Part shown: piece by piece, positions 1-8,473 of the stretch
How positions within the stretch are numbered: the stretch's first letter is position 1
Layout of the letters: every line of letters begins with the position of its first letter
Assembly (NCBI GenBank): GCA_016866585.1
Contig: VGMB01000034.1
Location: 1 to 11,037 of the forward strand
Reading direction: 5' to 3'
Origin: Chlamydiota bacterium
GTDB taxonomy: Bacteria > Chlamydiota > Chlamydiia > Chlamydiales > Rhabdochlamydiaceae
Length of the DNA: 11,037 nucleotides
Notes under the pieces: model-generated
Databases searched by the model: none
What the model was told of the DNA's origin: nothing
The model's input: only the letters and a program-made list of their open reading frames with translations
Program-made: the position numbers and the translations under genes

Positions 1-422
1 GCGATTTAAACAGTCTATACCTAAACAATCCTGCATTACACGCTAACACCAAGGGCGGAAGTCTCGTTATAGCTCACAGAAATGACCCTGAACATGTAAT
101 GGGCTTCTTTAGGGAAGGCACTCATTCAGATGGCCGCAAACAAATCTTTTTATGTGTAGCTAACTTTAGATATAAGGATTTCCCTAATTACGGTGTCGAT
201 ATAAATCAAACCAGTAGTGAGGAGCTTTCTTCTATTATAGGGCAAATACGTGGGTTTAAATCTGCTCGTGTATTCTCTCTTAACAACTACCATGGTAGAC
301 CTCGTTCTGATTTTAGCCTACAGGATCAGCATATTACCAGATCATCATCCTCTAGGAAAATTTCGTCGATAAGAATGCCTATACCGCCTTATTCACTACA
401 GGTATTTGAAGCAACTATTTAA
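1..422 (+). CDS. C-terminal part of a probable GH13 (alpha-amylase family) protein; 5' end outside window
   Basis: The frame is open from the left edge (first full codon at 3) to a TAA at 420-422, giving 139 visible residues; the ATG at 99 is internal, not a start. The visible text begins near NNPALHANTKGG, continues with VMGFFREG and IFLCVANF, and ends with IPPYSLQVFEATI. In GH13 glycosidases the end of the barrel and the C-terminal beta-sandwich often read like 'ENPAL..GG', then 'v.aF.RE', 'v..vlNfS', and a final 'lPPysv.VfE'. The match in order and spacing is what suggests the family; the catalytic barrel is outside the window, so activity and substrate cannot be judged. A Ser/Arg-rich stretch (RSSSSRKISS) precedes the last strand. 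A strong terminator follows directly. Another beta-sandwich protein is possible. Confidence 0.6.
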   Translation, partial: DLNSLYLNNPALHANTKGGSLVIAHRNDPEHVMGFFREGTHSDGRKQIFLCVANFRYKDFPNYGVDINQTSSEELSSIIGQIRGFKSARVFSLNNYHGRPRSDFSLQDQHITRSSSSRKISSIRMPIPPYSLQVFEATI

Positions 423-423
423 T

Positions 424-470
424 AAAAAAGAAAAGACTTGTTTCTTAAAAAAACAAGTCTTTTCTTTTTT
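424..470 (+). terminator. Perfect 20-bp hairpin terminator after the GH13-like gene
   Basis: Arms 424-443 and 451-470 are exact reverse complements, with a 7-nt loop (444-450). The left arm begins with a run of A and the right arm ends in TTTTCTTTTTT, so it has the form of a Rho-independent terminator beginning 1 nt after the stop codon. The A-tract on the other side means it could also work on the opposite strand. It separates the upstream gene from pknD. The remaining 98 nt before pknD (471-568) are AT-rich and presumably hold the pknD promoter, but I see no convincing -35/-10 pair there. Confidence 0.88.
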
Positions 471-568
471 CTTTCCCATTGATTGCGATTATTTCTTGCT
501 AATTTTCCTTTCCTGTGTAATGAACTTTGATTATTATTTAATCAATCTAGTACACAACACCAAAAGAC

Positions 569-3316
569 ATGAAGCAAGAAGACTCTCCCCTACAAACATC
601 TATAGGAAATTACACGGTCAAAAAAAAAATAGCCACTGGTGGAATGGGAGAGATCTATCTAGTCTATGATCGTTTCTGTGATCGCTATATTTGTCTAAAA
701 AAAATCCGTGAAGATAGGCTTCAGTATCCAACCCTTAAAGATCGTTTTTTAAGAGAAGCAAAAATAGCGTCTCAAATGACACACCCTTGTATTATTCCGA
801 TATATAACATTCATACAGATGATTGTGAACTGTACTATACAATGCCTCATATAGAAGGCGAAACGCTAAAGCAAATTTTAAAACAATCTCTCGAACAAGA
901 AAAAACAGGGAAAATAATCCATCCAATTGGATCATCAATCCATGCTCTTCTAAGAATCTTTATCAACGTATGCCAAGCAATAGCTTACTGTCATAGTCGT
1001 GGCGTACTGCATCGTGATATAAAACCAGAAAACATCATTGTTGGAAAATTTGGAGAAACACTTATTCTAGATTGGGGCCTTGCAGATTTCGTAAATGATC
1101 CTCTTCAAGAATCAAACGAAAAGTTTCCTGTTATCGAACAAGTAGATTTGACAAAACCTGGCAAAGTTCCCGGTACATTGGCCTACATCCCTCCCGAGAG
1201 GGTCTTTGGCAAGCCTTCGTCCTATGCGACAGATATTTATGCTCTTGGAGTAGTTTTATACCAACTTCTAACACTAAAGCTACCATTCCACAGGACATCT
1301 AAAGAGAAACTAAAAAAACAAATACAAAAAGAACAGCTCGTCGACCCCATAGATAGATCTCCATACCGAGATATACCTCTAGAGCTTTCTCGAATTACCA
1401 AAAAATGTCTAAATCCCGATCCAGACATGAGGTATAACTCTGTTAATGAACTCCTTTCAGAAATTGAATATTTTATTTCAGGTAAAGGAACATGGTTACT
1501 GACAGAACCAGTCGACGTAGCCAGAAAAAAAGATTGGGAATTCCAAGAAAATTTTCTGGTTGCTAAGCACTCCGCCATAACACCATCTACAGGCGCATTT
1601 GAGTGGGTAACGATGATGATCTCCAAAAAAGGGGTAAATGATAATTTCCAACTCGAAACCTTTGTTGAACTAAAAGAACAAAGCCAAGGGGTAGGATTTT
1701 TATTGAATATCCCAGAGATCCAGGAACGTAAAGGAATACTTCAGGATGGTAATTATATTTGGATAGGATCTAAAAACACGCCTGGATGCTTTTTATTTAG
1801 ATCAAACGTCCGAGTGATGTCTATTCCTGATATTGTTTTAGAGCCTTTAAAAAAATACAAAATACGAATAGAAAAAGTCGATTGTCACATGAGACTTCTC
1901 ATAGATGACAAACCCACAGTGGACTACCTTACTCAGATTCCGTTGAGTGGCCCTCACTTTGGTATTGTGCTCAAAGATGACGAGCTCAATATCGATCCTA
2001 TTAAAGTTTCGATAAGTAGTCCCAATATTATGATCAATTGCCTAAAAATCCCCGATTTATTTTTTTCCTCCAACAACCTTCCAAAAGCATTAACAGAATA
2101 CAGAAAGATAAGAGATTCATTTCCTGGAAGGATGGAAGGCAGAGAAGCTCTGTTTCGCGCAGGCATCACTCTTCTGGAGATAGCTAACAAAAGCAAAAAT
2201 AAGAAACAAAGAGACCTCTACTACCTACAAGCTTTAGAAGAATTTGAAAAACTACGAATAACCCCTAGCGCTCCGCTAGAATATCTAGGGAAATCACTAG
2301 TATATAAAGCAAACAATGAAATCGATGAAGAGATAAAATGCCTAGACTTATCCCTTCGTAAGTATACAAATCATCCTTTAAAATACCTTATCGAAGAAGA
2401 ACTTGTTTTCCGTTTTCATGAAGCTGCTTATCAAGATAGGATAGCCACATATCATTTTGCGCTTCTATGCCTACGACATATACCCAATATTTTTCACGAA
2501 CCTGAACACAAACTACTATTCGACAGCCTTGCTAAAGGGATAACTCCCCTAGTTTTCTTAGAAAACATCAAAGAACTTTCCTTACAAGATTATCTCATCG
2601 ATATAAGTATAAGACTCTCATTTTTACTTTGCAGACCCCATCTGTTGATAGAGATCATAAAAAGCACAGATAATGTGCATTTGATCAACAACGGTTTGTT
2701 ATGCCTTCTTTACTTGGGTTTTCCAGAGATAGCACAAGAGGAATTAGACCGTCTAAGCACGCATCCTGAATTAACCGATCCAATACAAAAGGCAATTTAC
2801 TATCTAACTAAAAAACAAAAAACTAATGATCTTTTAACACACTTTAAAAACAACAAATCCTCACAGGTAGATAGAGTAATTTTACTTCTTTGCGAAAAGA
2901 ATAAATTGCCATTAGAAGAGCTTTTACATGCAGATCTTTTACATTCACCAAATAAAGCATATTCAATCTGGAATCTGATTCAAAAAAAAGACTATAAAAC
3001 AGCAAATGAAGAACTAGATAGTCATCCAGAATTGGATGCACAAATCTATAATTTCTTTAAAGCATGTCTAATTTGTCACGATAAAGGAATCGACAAAGCC
3101 CTCTCGTTCCTACAGGAGCATAAATCACATCTATTATTTGATAACTTGTTTGTTGAAAAAGAAGGGAATCCTTCTGCAAAAGATATAGAAAAACTCTTTG
3201 AATATGAAAAAATACAGTTTTTTAAAGAAGCTCTTCTTCTAACACAATCTTGTGAAAAAGATGTAGAAGCTAATAAATGGAAAAAACTCTTACAAAAACA
3301 ATATCGAAATGTCTGA
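569..3316 (+). CDS. pknD: Serine/threonine protein kinase PknD
   Basis: The protein has 915 residues, close to the roughly 930 of Chlamydia PknD as I recall it. The N-terminal third is a Hanks-type kinase: glycine loop ATGGMG (22-27), Lys44 in ICLKK, helix-C Glu63 in FLREA, catalytic loop HRDIKPEN (148-155), a DWG (168-170) in place of DFG, and PPE in place of APE. All catalytic residues are present; the first loop glycine is Ala22. Residues about 323-500 are beta-rich and look like a concanavalin/LamG-type sandwich. From about 500 the protein is helical and TPR-like (ALTEYRKIRDSFPG, ALFRAGITLLE), strongly resembling the same region of Chlamydia PknD. No membrane segment is evident. In Chlamydia, PknD is an active kinase reported to act on inclusion-membrane and type III secretion proteins; that role is carried over by homology. 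The start at 569 lies just before the kinase fold but lacks a clear Shine-Dalgarno sequence. The stop overlaps the Nudix start. Confidence 0.93.
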   Translation: MKQEDSPLQTSIGNYTVKKKIATGGMGEIYLVYDRFCDRYICLKKIREDRLQYPTLKDRFLREAKIASQMTHPCIIPIYNIHTDDCELYYTMPHIEGETLKQILKQSLEQEKTGKIIHPIGSSIHALLRIFINVCQAIAYCHSRGVLHRDIKPENIIVGKFGETLILDWGLADFVNDPLQESNEKFPVIEQVDLTKPGKVPGTLAYIPPERVFGKPSSYATDIYALGVVLYQLLTLKLPFHRTSKEKLKKQIQKEQLVDPIDRSPYRDIPLELSRITKKCLNPDPDMRYNSVNELLSEIEYFISGKGTWLLTEPVDVARKKDWEFQENFLVAKHSAITPSTGAFEWVTMMISKKGVNDNFQLETFVELKEQSQGVGFLLNIPEIQERKGILQDGNYIWIGSKNTPGCFLFRSNVRVMSIPDIVLEPLKKYKIRIEKVDCHMRLLIDDKPTVDYLTQIPLSGPHFGIVLKDDELNIDPIKVSISSPNIMINCLKIPDLFFSSNNLPKALTEYRKIRDSFPGRMEGREALFRAGITLLEIANKSKNKKQRDLYYLQALEEFEKLRITPSAPLEYLGKSLVYKANNEIDEEIKCLDLSLRKYTNHPLKYLIEEELVFRFHEAAYQDRIATYHFALLCLRHIPNIFHEPEHKLLFDSLAKGITPLVFLENIKELSLQDYLIDISIRLSFLLCRPHLLIEIIKSTDNVHLINNGLLCLLYLGFPEIAQEELDRLSTHPELTDPIQKAIYYLTKKQKTNDLLTHFKNNKSSQVDRVILLLCEKNKLPLEELLHADLLHSPNKAYSIWNLIQKKDYKTANEELDSHPELDAQIYNFFKACLICHDKGIDKALSFLQEHKSHLLFDNLFVEKEGNPSAKDIEKLFEYEKIQFFKEALLLTQSCEKDVEANKWKKLLQKQYRNV

Positions 3317-3860
3317 AATACACCCAATAACACCTGATGTAAAAGGAACTACCCTTGCTCATGAAGGCTTTTACAACCTAAAGATAGACCAGCTAAGATT
3401 ACCTTCAGGCATGGAAATGTCTTATACAGTTCTAGAAACAAAACATGATGCTGTAGCAATTTTAGCAGAAACAAAACAAGGCTCTTTTATTATTTTAAAA
3501 GAATTCAGATACCCCACTGGAAAATGGCTACTAGGATGTCCTGGTGGTCGGATCGATTCTGGCGAAACCCTTGTCCAAGCTGCAAAGAGGGAACTGCTTG
3601 AGGAGACAGGTCACTCAGCAGAAGAGTTTATTTTACTAGGTGGGGCATATCCTTTTTCCGCGGTGACCAGTCAAAAAATCTACTATATATTCGCAAAGGG
3701 AGCTACCAGAGTTTGCGAACCAGCCCTAGAACCTTTTGAATTGATACGCACTCAAGAAATGCAATTATCTGAATTATATCAGAAAATCAAAGAAGGTGCT
3801 GATGTTGATGGAGTTCTATGCACTGCTTTGTTCTTTAGATCAATTCATGACAAATCTTAA
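3309..3860 (+). CDS. Nudix hydrolase (ADP-ribose pyrophosphatase-like)
   Basis: The protein has 183 residues. A full Nudix box lies at 80-102: G80, five residues, E86, seven residues, R94-E95-L96, then E98-E99-T-G101. The metal-binding glutamates are intact; only the last position is unusual, with His102 where a hydrophobic residue is normal. Nudix enzymes cleave nucleoside diphosphates linked to another group. The upstream strand carrying FIILKEFRYPTGKWLLGCPGG resembles the ADP-ribose/sugar-nucleotide branch (E-[FY]-R-Y-P then a P-G-G) rather than MutT, but substrate cannot be fixed from sequence. The ATG at 3309 overlaps the pknD stop by 8 nt (ATGTCTGA), so translation is probably coupled and the gene belongs to the pknD transcript. 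No signal peptide is seen; the protein should be cytosolic. As I recall, pknD and valS are adjacent in Chlamydia trachomatis, so this gene may be an insertion or a lineage-specific retention. Confidence 0.9.
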   Translation: MSEIHPITPDVKGTTLAHEGFYNLKIDQLRLPSGMEMSYTVLETKHDAVAILAETKQGSFIILKEFRYPTGKWLLGCPGGRIDSGETLVQAAKRELLEETGHSAEEFILLGGAYPFSAVTSQKIYYIFAKGATRVCEPALEPFELIRTQEMQLSELYQKIKEGADVDGVLCTALFFRSIHDKS

Positions 3861-4007
3861 AAATACATACTAGAACACTTACTTGTTTATTAATTTTATT
3901 TTAATAAGTCTCTTCTTGGAATGTCTACCACAGGCTTTGACTTTACATAAACAGTTATGCTACCCTTATCTGCTTCGAATTGTTTACATTACAACATAGA
4001 GTCGCAT

Positions 4008-6839
4008 ATGTCAGAACTAGCCAAAGCCTTTGAATCAAAACTCATTGAAGATAAATGGTACACTTTTTGGGAGTCCAACCAATATTTTGTAGCCGACCCA
4101 CATTCTACAAAACCAGCATTCAGCCTTGTCATGCCCCCTCCTAATGTCACAGGTGTACTTCACATGGGACATGCTCTGGTGAACACACTACAAGATGTTT
4201 TGTCGCGATGGAAAAGAATGAAAGGCTTTGAAGTGCTTTGGGTTCCAGGCACAGATCACGCTGGTATAGCGACGCAAACAGTTGTAGAGCGAAATCTTAT
4301 GAAAGAAACTGGCAAAAGAAGAAAAGATTTTTCTAGGGAAGAATTTCTCTCTCATGTCTGGTCCTGGAAAGAGTTAAGCCAAGACACTATCCTTAAGCAA
4401 CTAAAAAAATTAGGATGTTCTTGTGATTGGTCTAGGCTCTGCTTTACTATGGATGAAGAAAGGAATCAATCTGTAAAAACTGCATTTAAAACTTTTTTTG
4501 ATAAAGGCCTTATTTACCGTGGTGACTACCTGGTTAATTGGGATCCTGTTACACAAACAGCCCTTGCCGATGATGAAGTTGAACACGAAGAAAAAGACTC
4601 TTTCTTATGGCACTTCAACTATCCTCTTAAAAATGATCCAAGCAGACATATCACAGTGGCCACAACACGTCCCGAAACAATGCTAGGAGATGTTGCTATA
4701 GCCGTAAATCCCTCTGATGAAAGATATAAGGATCTTATAGGCCAGTTTGCCATCCTTCCGATTGTAAACAGAGAGATACCTATCCTGGCAGACCCATTTG
4801 TAGATATTTCTTTTGGAACAGGTGCCGTTAAAATAACCCCAGCCCATGATCCTAATGACTATGAGATGGGTATCCGACATAATTTGGATATGATTAACAT
4901 CATGACACCAGATGGAAAAATAAACGAAAATGGATTGGAATTTGCTGGTTTATCGATGGAGAAAGCCAGAAGCGCCGTTGTTGAAAAAATGAAACAATTA
5001 GGTTTTGTTTCAAAAATAGAGCCACATAAGCTACGTATAGGTGTCTCATACAGATCAAAAGCTGTCATCGAGCCCTACTTATCTAAGCAATGGTTTCTTC
5101 GTATGAGCAACTTCAAAGCTGATTTAAGAAGCCTTGTAGAATCGCAACAGTTAAAGATAATCCCTGGAACATGGGAAAGCACCTACTTTCACTGGATTGA
5201 TAACCTCAGAGACTGGTGTATATCAAGGCAGTTATGGTGGGGGCATAGGATTCCTATATGGTATAATAAGGAAAACCCTGAAAACATGATCTGTCATGCA
5301 GGCGAAGGTGTTCCAGAGCAGGTAAAGGAAAACCCAGAACTTTGGGTTCAAGATGAAGACGTGCTTGATACATGGTTTTCGTCAGCGCTATGGCCATTCA
5401 GCACTCTTGGTTGGCCCAATGAGACCGCTGAGTTTAAAAAGTTTTATCCTACATCTACCTTGATAACAGGTCATGACATCCTGTTTTTCTGGGTGGCAAG
5501 AATGGTCCTTATGGGGTCTTTTTTCACTGAAACGCCTCCATTTGCAGAGACCTATTTACATGGGCTCATTTATGGCAAGTCGTACTGGAAAACTAATAAA
5601 GATGGCAGCATAACCTACATAACAGGTGAAGAGCGACTCTCTTATGACCTTGGAAAGCCTTTAGGACAAGGTATCCAATTCAAATGGGAAAAAATGTCTA
5701 AGTCCAAAGGGAATATCATAGACCCTCTAGAAATCATAGACTCCTATGGTACGGATGCCATGAGAATGGCCTTGTGCGCAAGTGGAACTCAAGCTAGACA
5801 GATCGATCTAGATAGAAGAAAGTTTGAAGAATTTAAAAACTTCGCTAATAAACTTTGGAACGGGGCTCGTTTTGTTTTCATGAATATAGAGACCCTTTCA
5901 AAAGAAACTTTTGCAAGTGGCATAAATCTACCGGCACTCACTCTTGAAGACAAGTGGATATTATCTTTGCTAAATAAAACCATCAAAGAAGTAGATGAGC
6001 ATCTGACAAGCTATAATTTTGATAAAGCAGCATTTACAGCCTATGACTTTTTCTGGAAAGACCTATGTGCTTACTACTTAGAATTATCTAAACCCATCTT
6101 ATCTCCTAAAAATACAGATGCAACTAGTAAAGAAAATAAACAAAAGATCCTTACAGTCATCTTATGCTCGGTCCTTAGACTAATACACCCTATGGCTCCT
6201 TTCATCACTGAAGAGCTATTTGGTTTTATGAAAGAAAGATTTTCCGGGGTTGATGCAGATCCATCAGCAGACAAGTACACAAAGGAAGCAATTCAAGCAC
6301 TTGCATCCTCTTGCTGTATGAAGGCCTGCTATCCAAGCTTACTCTGCCCTGAAGACATCAACCAAGAAATAGAAAAAACTTTCATCTTCATGGACGAGCT
6401 TGTACATGCAGTGCGTAGCATACGTGCAGAAATGCAGCTTCCCCCGTCTGCAATAACAGATGTATTTATCTGTGGTGATATAACGGACCCTAACTTCAAA
6501 TGTGCAAAACAAAATAAATCTATCCTAGAGGGACTTGTAAAGATAAATACCCTATCGTTTACCGATACAAAGCCTGAAACAACATTTTCTGCAGAATCCA
6601 TAGTTTCAACATTAAAAATAGTCATTCCGCTTCCACAGGAAATGAGAGAAAAGGAAAAACAAAGGCTTTCAAAAGAATTAGAAAAGCTAGGCACTCAAAG
6701 TGTGTCTTTAAAAGAAAAGCTCTCTAATACGGAGTTCTGTCAAAAGGCTCCAGCTGAAGTTATCCAAAAACTTTCAGGCCAACTTAGTGTTATGGAGAAA
6801 CAAATCCAAGAAATTGAAATAAAGCTGAAATCTTTATAA
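4008..6839 (+). CDS. valS: Valyl-tRNA synthetase
   Basis: This cytosolic class I enzyme charges tRNA-Val with valine. From the chosen start the protein has 943 residues, near the length of Chlamydia ValS. Signatures in order: PPPNVTGVLHMGHAL with the HIGH-type motif HMGH at 52-55; the editing domain with ATTRPETMLGD at 218-228 and GTGAVKITPAHDPND; CISRQLWWGHRIP and DTWFSSALWPFS in the catalytic core; KMSKS at 562-566; a helical anticodon-binding domain; and a C-terminal coiled-coil arm over about the last 65 residues (KEKQRLSKELEKLG and following), typical of ValS. The open frame reaches back to an ATG at 3957, adding 17 residues (MLPLSASNC...). I prefer 4008 because its protein begins like other ValS enzymes and has an AGAG a few bases upstream, while 3957 has no ribosome site. 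The gene ends 44 nt from the convergent kinase gene. Confidence 0.96.
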   Translation: MSELAKAFESKLIEDKWYTFWESNQYFVADPHSTKPAFSLVMPPPNVTGVLHMGHALVNTLQDVLSRWKRMKGFEVLWVPGTDHAGIATQTVVERNLMKETGKRRKDFSREEFLSHVWSWKELSQDTILKQLKKLGCSCDWSRLCFTMDEERNQSVKTAFKTFFDKGLIYRGDYLVNWDPVTQTALADDEVEHEEKDSFLWHFNYPLKNDPSRHITVATTRPETMLGDVAIAVNPSDERYKDLIGQFAILPIVNREIPILADPFVDISFGTGAVKITPAHDPNDYEMGIRHNLDMINIMTPDGKINENGLEFAGLSMEKARSAVVEKMKQLGFVSKIEPHKLRIGVSYRSKAVIEPYLSKQWFLRMSNFKADLRSLVESQQLKIIPGTWESTYFHWIDNLRDWCISRQLWWGHRIPIWYNKENPENMICHAGEGVPEQVKENPELWVQDEDVLDTWFSSALWPFSTLGWPNETAEFKKFYPTSTLITGHDILFFWVARMVLMGSFFTETPPFAETYLHGLIYGKSYWKTNKDGSITYITGEERLSYDLGKPLGQGIQFKWEKMSKSKGNIIDPLEIIDSYGTDAMRMALCASGTQARQIDLDRRKFEEFKNFANKLWNGARFVFMNIETLSKETFASGINLPALTLEDKWILSLLNKTIKEVDEHLTSYNFDKAAFTAYDFFWKDLCAYYLELSKPILSPKNTDATSKENKQKILTVILCSVLRLIHPMAPFITEELFGFMKERFSGVDADPSADKYTKEAIQALASSCCMKACYPSLLCPEDINQEIEKTFIFMDELVHAVRSIRAEMQLPPSAITDVFICGDITDPNFKCAKQNKSILEGLVKINTLSFTDTKPETTFSAESIVSTLKIVIPLPQEMREKEKQRLSKELEKLGTQSVSLKEKLSNTEFCQKAPAEVIQKLSGQLSVMEKQIQEIEIKLKSL

Positions 6840-6847
6840 ATCGCTTT

Positions 6848-6874
6848 GTGGCAAGTTATTAATTAGCTTGCCAC
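6848..6874. terminator. Hairpin between convergent valS and kinase C
   Basis: GTGGCAAG (6848-6855) and CTTGCCAC (6867-6874) are exact reverse complements; the stem can extend inward by a wobble and two more pairs, leaving a short TTAAT loop. It lies 8 nt after the valS stop and 9 nt beyond the stop of the opposing kinase gene, where a shared bidirectional terminator is expected. No good T-run follows on either strand, so it is a weak match to an intrinsic terminator. Confidence 0.55.
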
Positions 6875-6883
6875 GATCTTTAC

Positions 6884-8338
6884 TTATAGATCTTCATCAT
6901 CAAAACTATAATCAAAACCAGCTACATCTAGTAAATCTTCTCTACTAAAAATTTTTAAAATGAAAGGATGAAATTTAGCAACACCAGCAGTCAATCTATG
7001 TCTTGCATCCCAATAAAAAATAGAACTCAGCATTTGTTTGAATAAACCAACACAAGATTGTTCGTAATCATTCTGCTCCGACGAAGAACTCTCAGCAGGC
7101 CTTTTGAAAAAAACAGTTCTATCCAGATTAGATAGTAACATAGGCTGATGCTCACCAGATGCTGATTGCTGTTCTGATTGGCTATATCTTACAACCCCTT
7201 CTGCAATTTGAGGGATTCTAATTTGATTAAAATATTCTCTAGAAAATGGCCCTAGGAGGTTATAAATATTATGGACTAAATTTGACTCATTTTCTGAACG
7301 AAATAAATTTCTCTTAGTTTGATATTCATAAATAACGCACCCCGCACTCCACATGTCAACTGCAGTAGTTAAAGGGAATGAAAAAACAACTTCAGGTGGT
7401 CTATACCATCTAGTCACGATATACTTTTTATTAGCATTTTCACAGGGAGACTCTATGCATGAACCAAAATCACCCAGCCTTATTTTTAAAGGCTCAAGAT
7501 TTTCAACAAAAATATTTTCAGGCTTTATATCGCAATGGATTATAGAAGGAGTGGATTGTTCAAGAAAATATAAAGCTGAAAATAGTTGATCTGCAAGCAA
7601 CGCTGTTCTTTCCAAATTTGGATTTGATCTGGAAGATTCAGTCCTAAGATTCATTATATATTTAGGAAATACAAGATAGGAACTTTTTCCTTTTTGAGAT
7701 TCCCCTAACAAACTAACAATAAACCATTCCTTAGCTCCGTTTTCGTCTAGGTGCTTAAGAACGGAAGCTTCTTTTTTAATTGACTCTTGCTCAGTTTTAA
7801 TTTTTTTTGTGTTAACCTTAACAGCAAAAGAACCTTGATCGACCATATAGCCTGCAGCATTAGCTTGCGCCTCAAAAACAGACCCAAAGGCTCCTTTACC
7901 TAACAGCTCACCTAGCTCTAGAGTCTGATTTCCAAAAGCTATAGTATTTTGTTGCTTTTTTGACTTACATTTACTGGGCATCTCCTTTTTTTGAGCAGAC
8001 CCTACTTCTATATTGCTAGATTCATTATCTACATTATCAGCATCTACACTTTTCTTTTCTGTAATTCGTGCTTTTCTTTTAGCTCCTACAATGATCTGCT
8101 CTGAATTCTCTTGCTCTATAGGTTTTTTTGTACTGGAAAGTAAACCTTCTATAGAAGTTTTATCCTCGCTAATTCTATTTACTATAGAATTAGCTACTAG
8201 ATTAGTTTTTAAAATTAAATCCTGTGCAGAGATTAAGGCTGGTTGGTTACTGATTCCAGATGTTTGATCTGTAATTAGCTCTGCGCGAACTTGAGGAACA
8301 CCAAGGTTACTCAACGCACCTATCATAGGGAAAGACAT
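6884..8338 (-). CDS. Eukaryotic-like CMGC-type protein kinase (kinase C)
   Basis: The protein has 484 residues from the chosen start. Residues 1-140 are a low-complexity, polar N-terminal extension with basic clusters (GAKRKARITEKK; KCKSKKQQ). The kinase fold follows: GKGAFGSV (147-154), Lys174 in FAVKV, Glu190 in IKKEAS, HCDIKPEN (268-275), DFG (290-292), and an activation segment KYIVTRWYRPPEVV with Tyr306. All catalytic residues are present. HCD in place of HRD and DFGSC recall DYRK/HIPK kinases; Y-x-x-TRWYR-x-PE recalls MAP kinases; LLGPFSREYF fits a CMGC insert; RLTAGVAKFHPFI fits the CMGC C-terminus. A Ser run (417-420) and an acidic tail (FDDEDL) are present. The start is the ATG at 8338, preceded by AGGAG; an in-frame ATG at 8404 falls inside a kinase relic read in another frame. 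It is a close paralogue of kinase B. Substrate and secretion are unknown; a host-directed effector is an inference. Confidence 0.9.
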   Translation of the reverse strand: MSFPMIGALSNLGVPQVRAELITDQTSGISNQPALISAQDLILKTNLVANSIVNRISEDKTSIEGLLSSTKKPIEQENSEQIIVGAKRKARITEKKSVDADNVDNESSNIEVGSAQKKEMPSKCKSKKQQNTIAFGNQTLELGELLGKGAFGSVFEAQANAAGYMVDQGSFAVKVNTKKIKTEQESIKKEASVLKHLDENGAKEWFIVSLLGESQKGKSSYLVFPKYIMNLRTESSRSNPNLERTALLADQLFSALYFLEQSTPSIIHCDIKPENIFVENLEPLKIRLGDFGSCIESPCENANKKYIVTRWYRPPEVVFSFPLTTAVDMWSAGCVIYEYQTKRNLFRSENESNLVHNIYNLLGPFSREYFNQIRIPQIAEGVVRYSQSEQQSASGEHQPMLLSNLDRTVFFKRPAESSSSEQNDYEQSCVGLFKQMLSSIFYWDARHRLTAGVAKFHPFILKIFSREDLLDVAGFDYSFDDEDL

Positions 8339-8343
8339 AATTG

Positions 8344-8348
8344 CTCCT
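8344..8348 (-). promoter_or_regulatory. Shine-Dalgarno site of kinase C
   Basis: AGGAG on the minus strand lies 5 nt before the ATG at 8338. It is the best ribosome site near this gene and decides the start. The same site and spacing precede kinase B. Confidence 0.85.
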
Positions 8349-8369
8349 AGTACTCTTTTTTTATATTTA

Positions 8370-8450
8370 TTAAGAAAAAGCCGTAAAAGGATGCATGAGG
8401 TCATGACTTGGTGTCAATGTTTCTTAAAAAGGGAAAATGAAAATATTTGC
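8370..8450 (-). pseudogene. Relic of the C-terminus of a fourth kinase (A-type)
   Basis: Read on the minus strand, 27 codons give ANIFIFPF, a stop (TAA at 8424-8426), then ETLTPSHDLMHPFTAFS and a stop (8370-8372). The last 27 codons of kinase A give KNIFTWSPEERLTPSQALMHPFLAIP and a stop. The two align without a gap and with their stops in the same place. The conserved CMGC C-terminal motif (LTPSxxLMHPF) is kept while the preceding W-S-P-E-E-R is lost. It is closer to kinase A than to its direct neighbours B and C. Upstream of 8450 I could not follow the homology further; the rest of the gene seems deleted. Confidence 0.83.
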
Positions 8451-8473
8451 TGAAGCTGAAAAAAAAACAGTAA

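Larger units (their letters stand above)
8339..8450 (-). repeat. Second copy of the A-tail plus spacer block
   Basis: This stretch, a kinase relic plus a 31-nt spacer with its ribosome site, matches 9938-10051 (end of kinase A plus a 33-nt spacer). In the coding part 60 of 81 bases are identical without gaps, including two 15-nt exact runs (ATTGACACCAAGTCA and CTCATGCATCCTTTT). In the spacer GAGT..TAGGAGC.AT.ATG is shared. It marks a past tandem duplication. Confidence 0.85.

Noticed and set aside
406..669. 87-codon plus-strand frame spanning the terminator and the pknD start
   Set aside because: It runs through the hairpin terminator, and its last 100 bases are pknD in another frame.
3887..3907. 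TTATTAA/TTAATAA inverted repeat after the Nudix gene
   Set aside because: The stem is only A-T pairs with no G-C core or T-run; expected by chance in DNA this AT-rich.
3957..4007. 17-residue N-terminal extension of ValS
   Set aside because: No ribosome site, no resemblance to ValS N-termini, and a TTGACT hexamer at 3937-3942 may be part of the valS promoter, with no good -10 found.
6329..6694. 121-codon minus-strand open frame inside valS
   Set aside because: Shadow of the valS coding frame; no ribosome site or recognisable motif. The other antisense frames in pknD and valS were rejected for the same reason.
8339..8404. N-terminal extension of kinase C from an ATG at 8404 (MTSCILLRLFLNKYKKR)
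   Set aside because: Looks like a hydrophobic-basic leader, but it is the kinase relic read in another frame, and a strong AGGAG serves the ATG at 8338.
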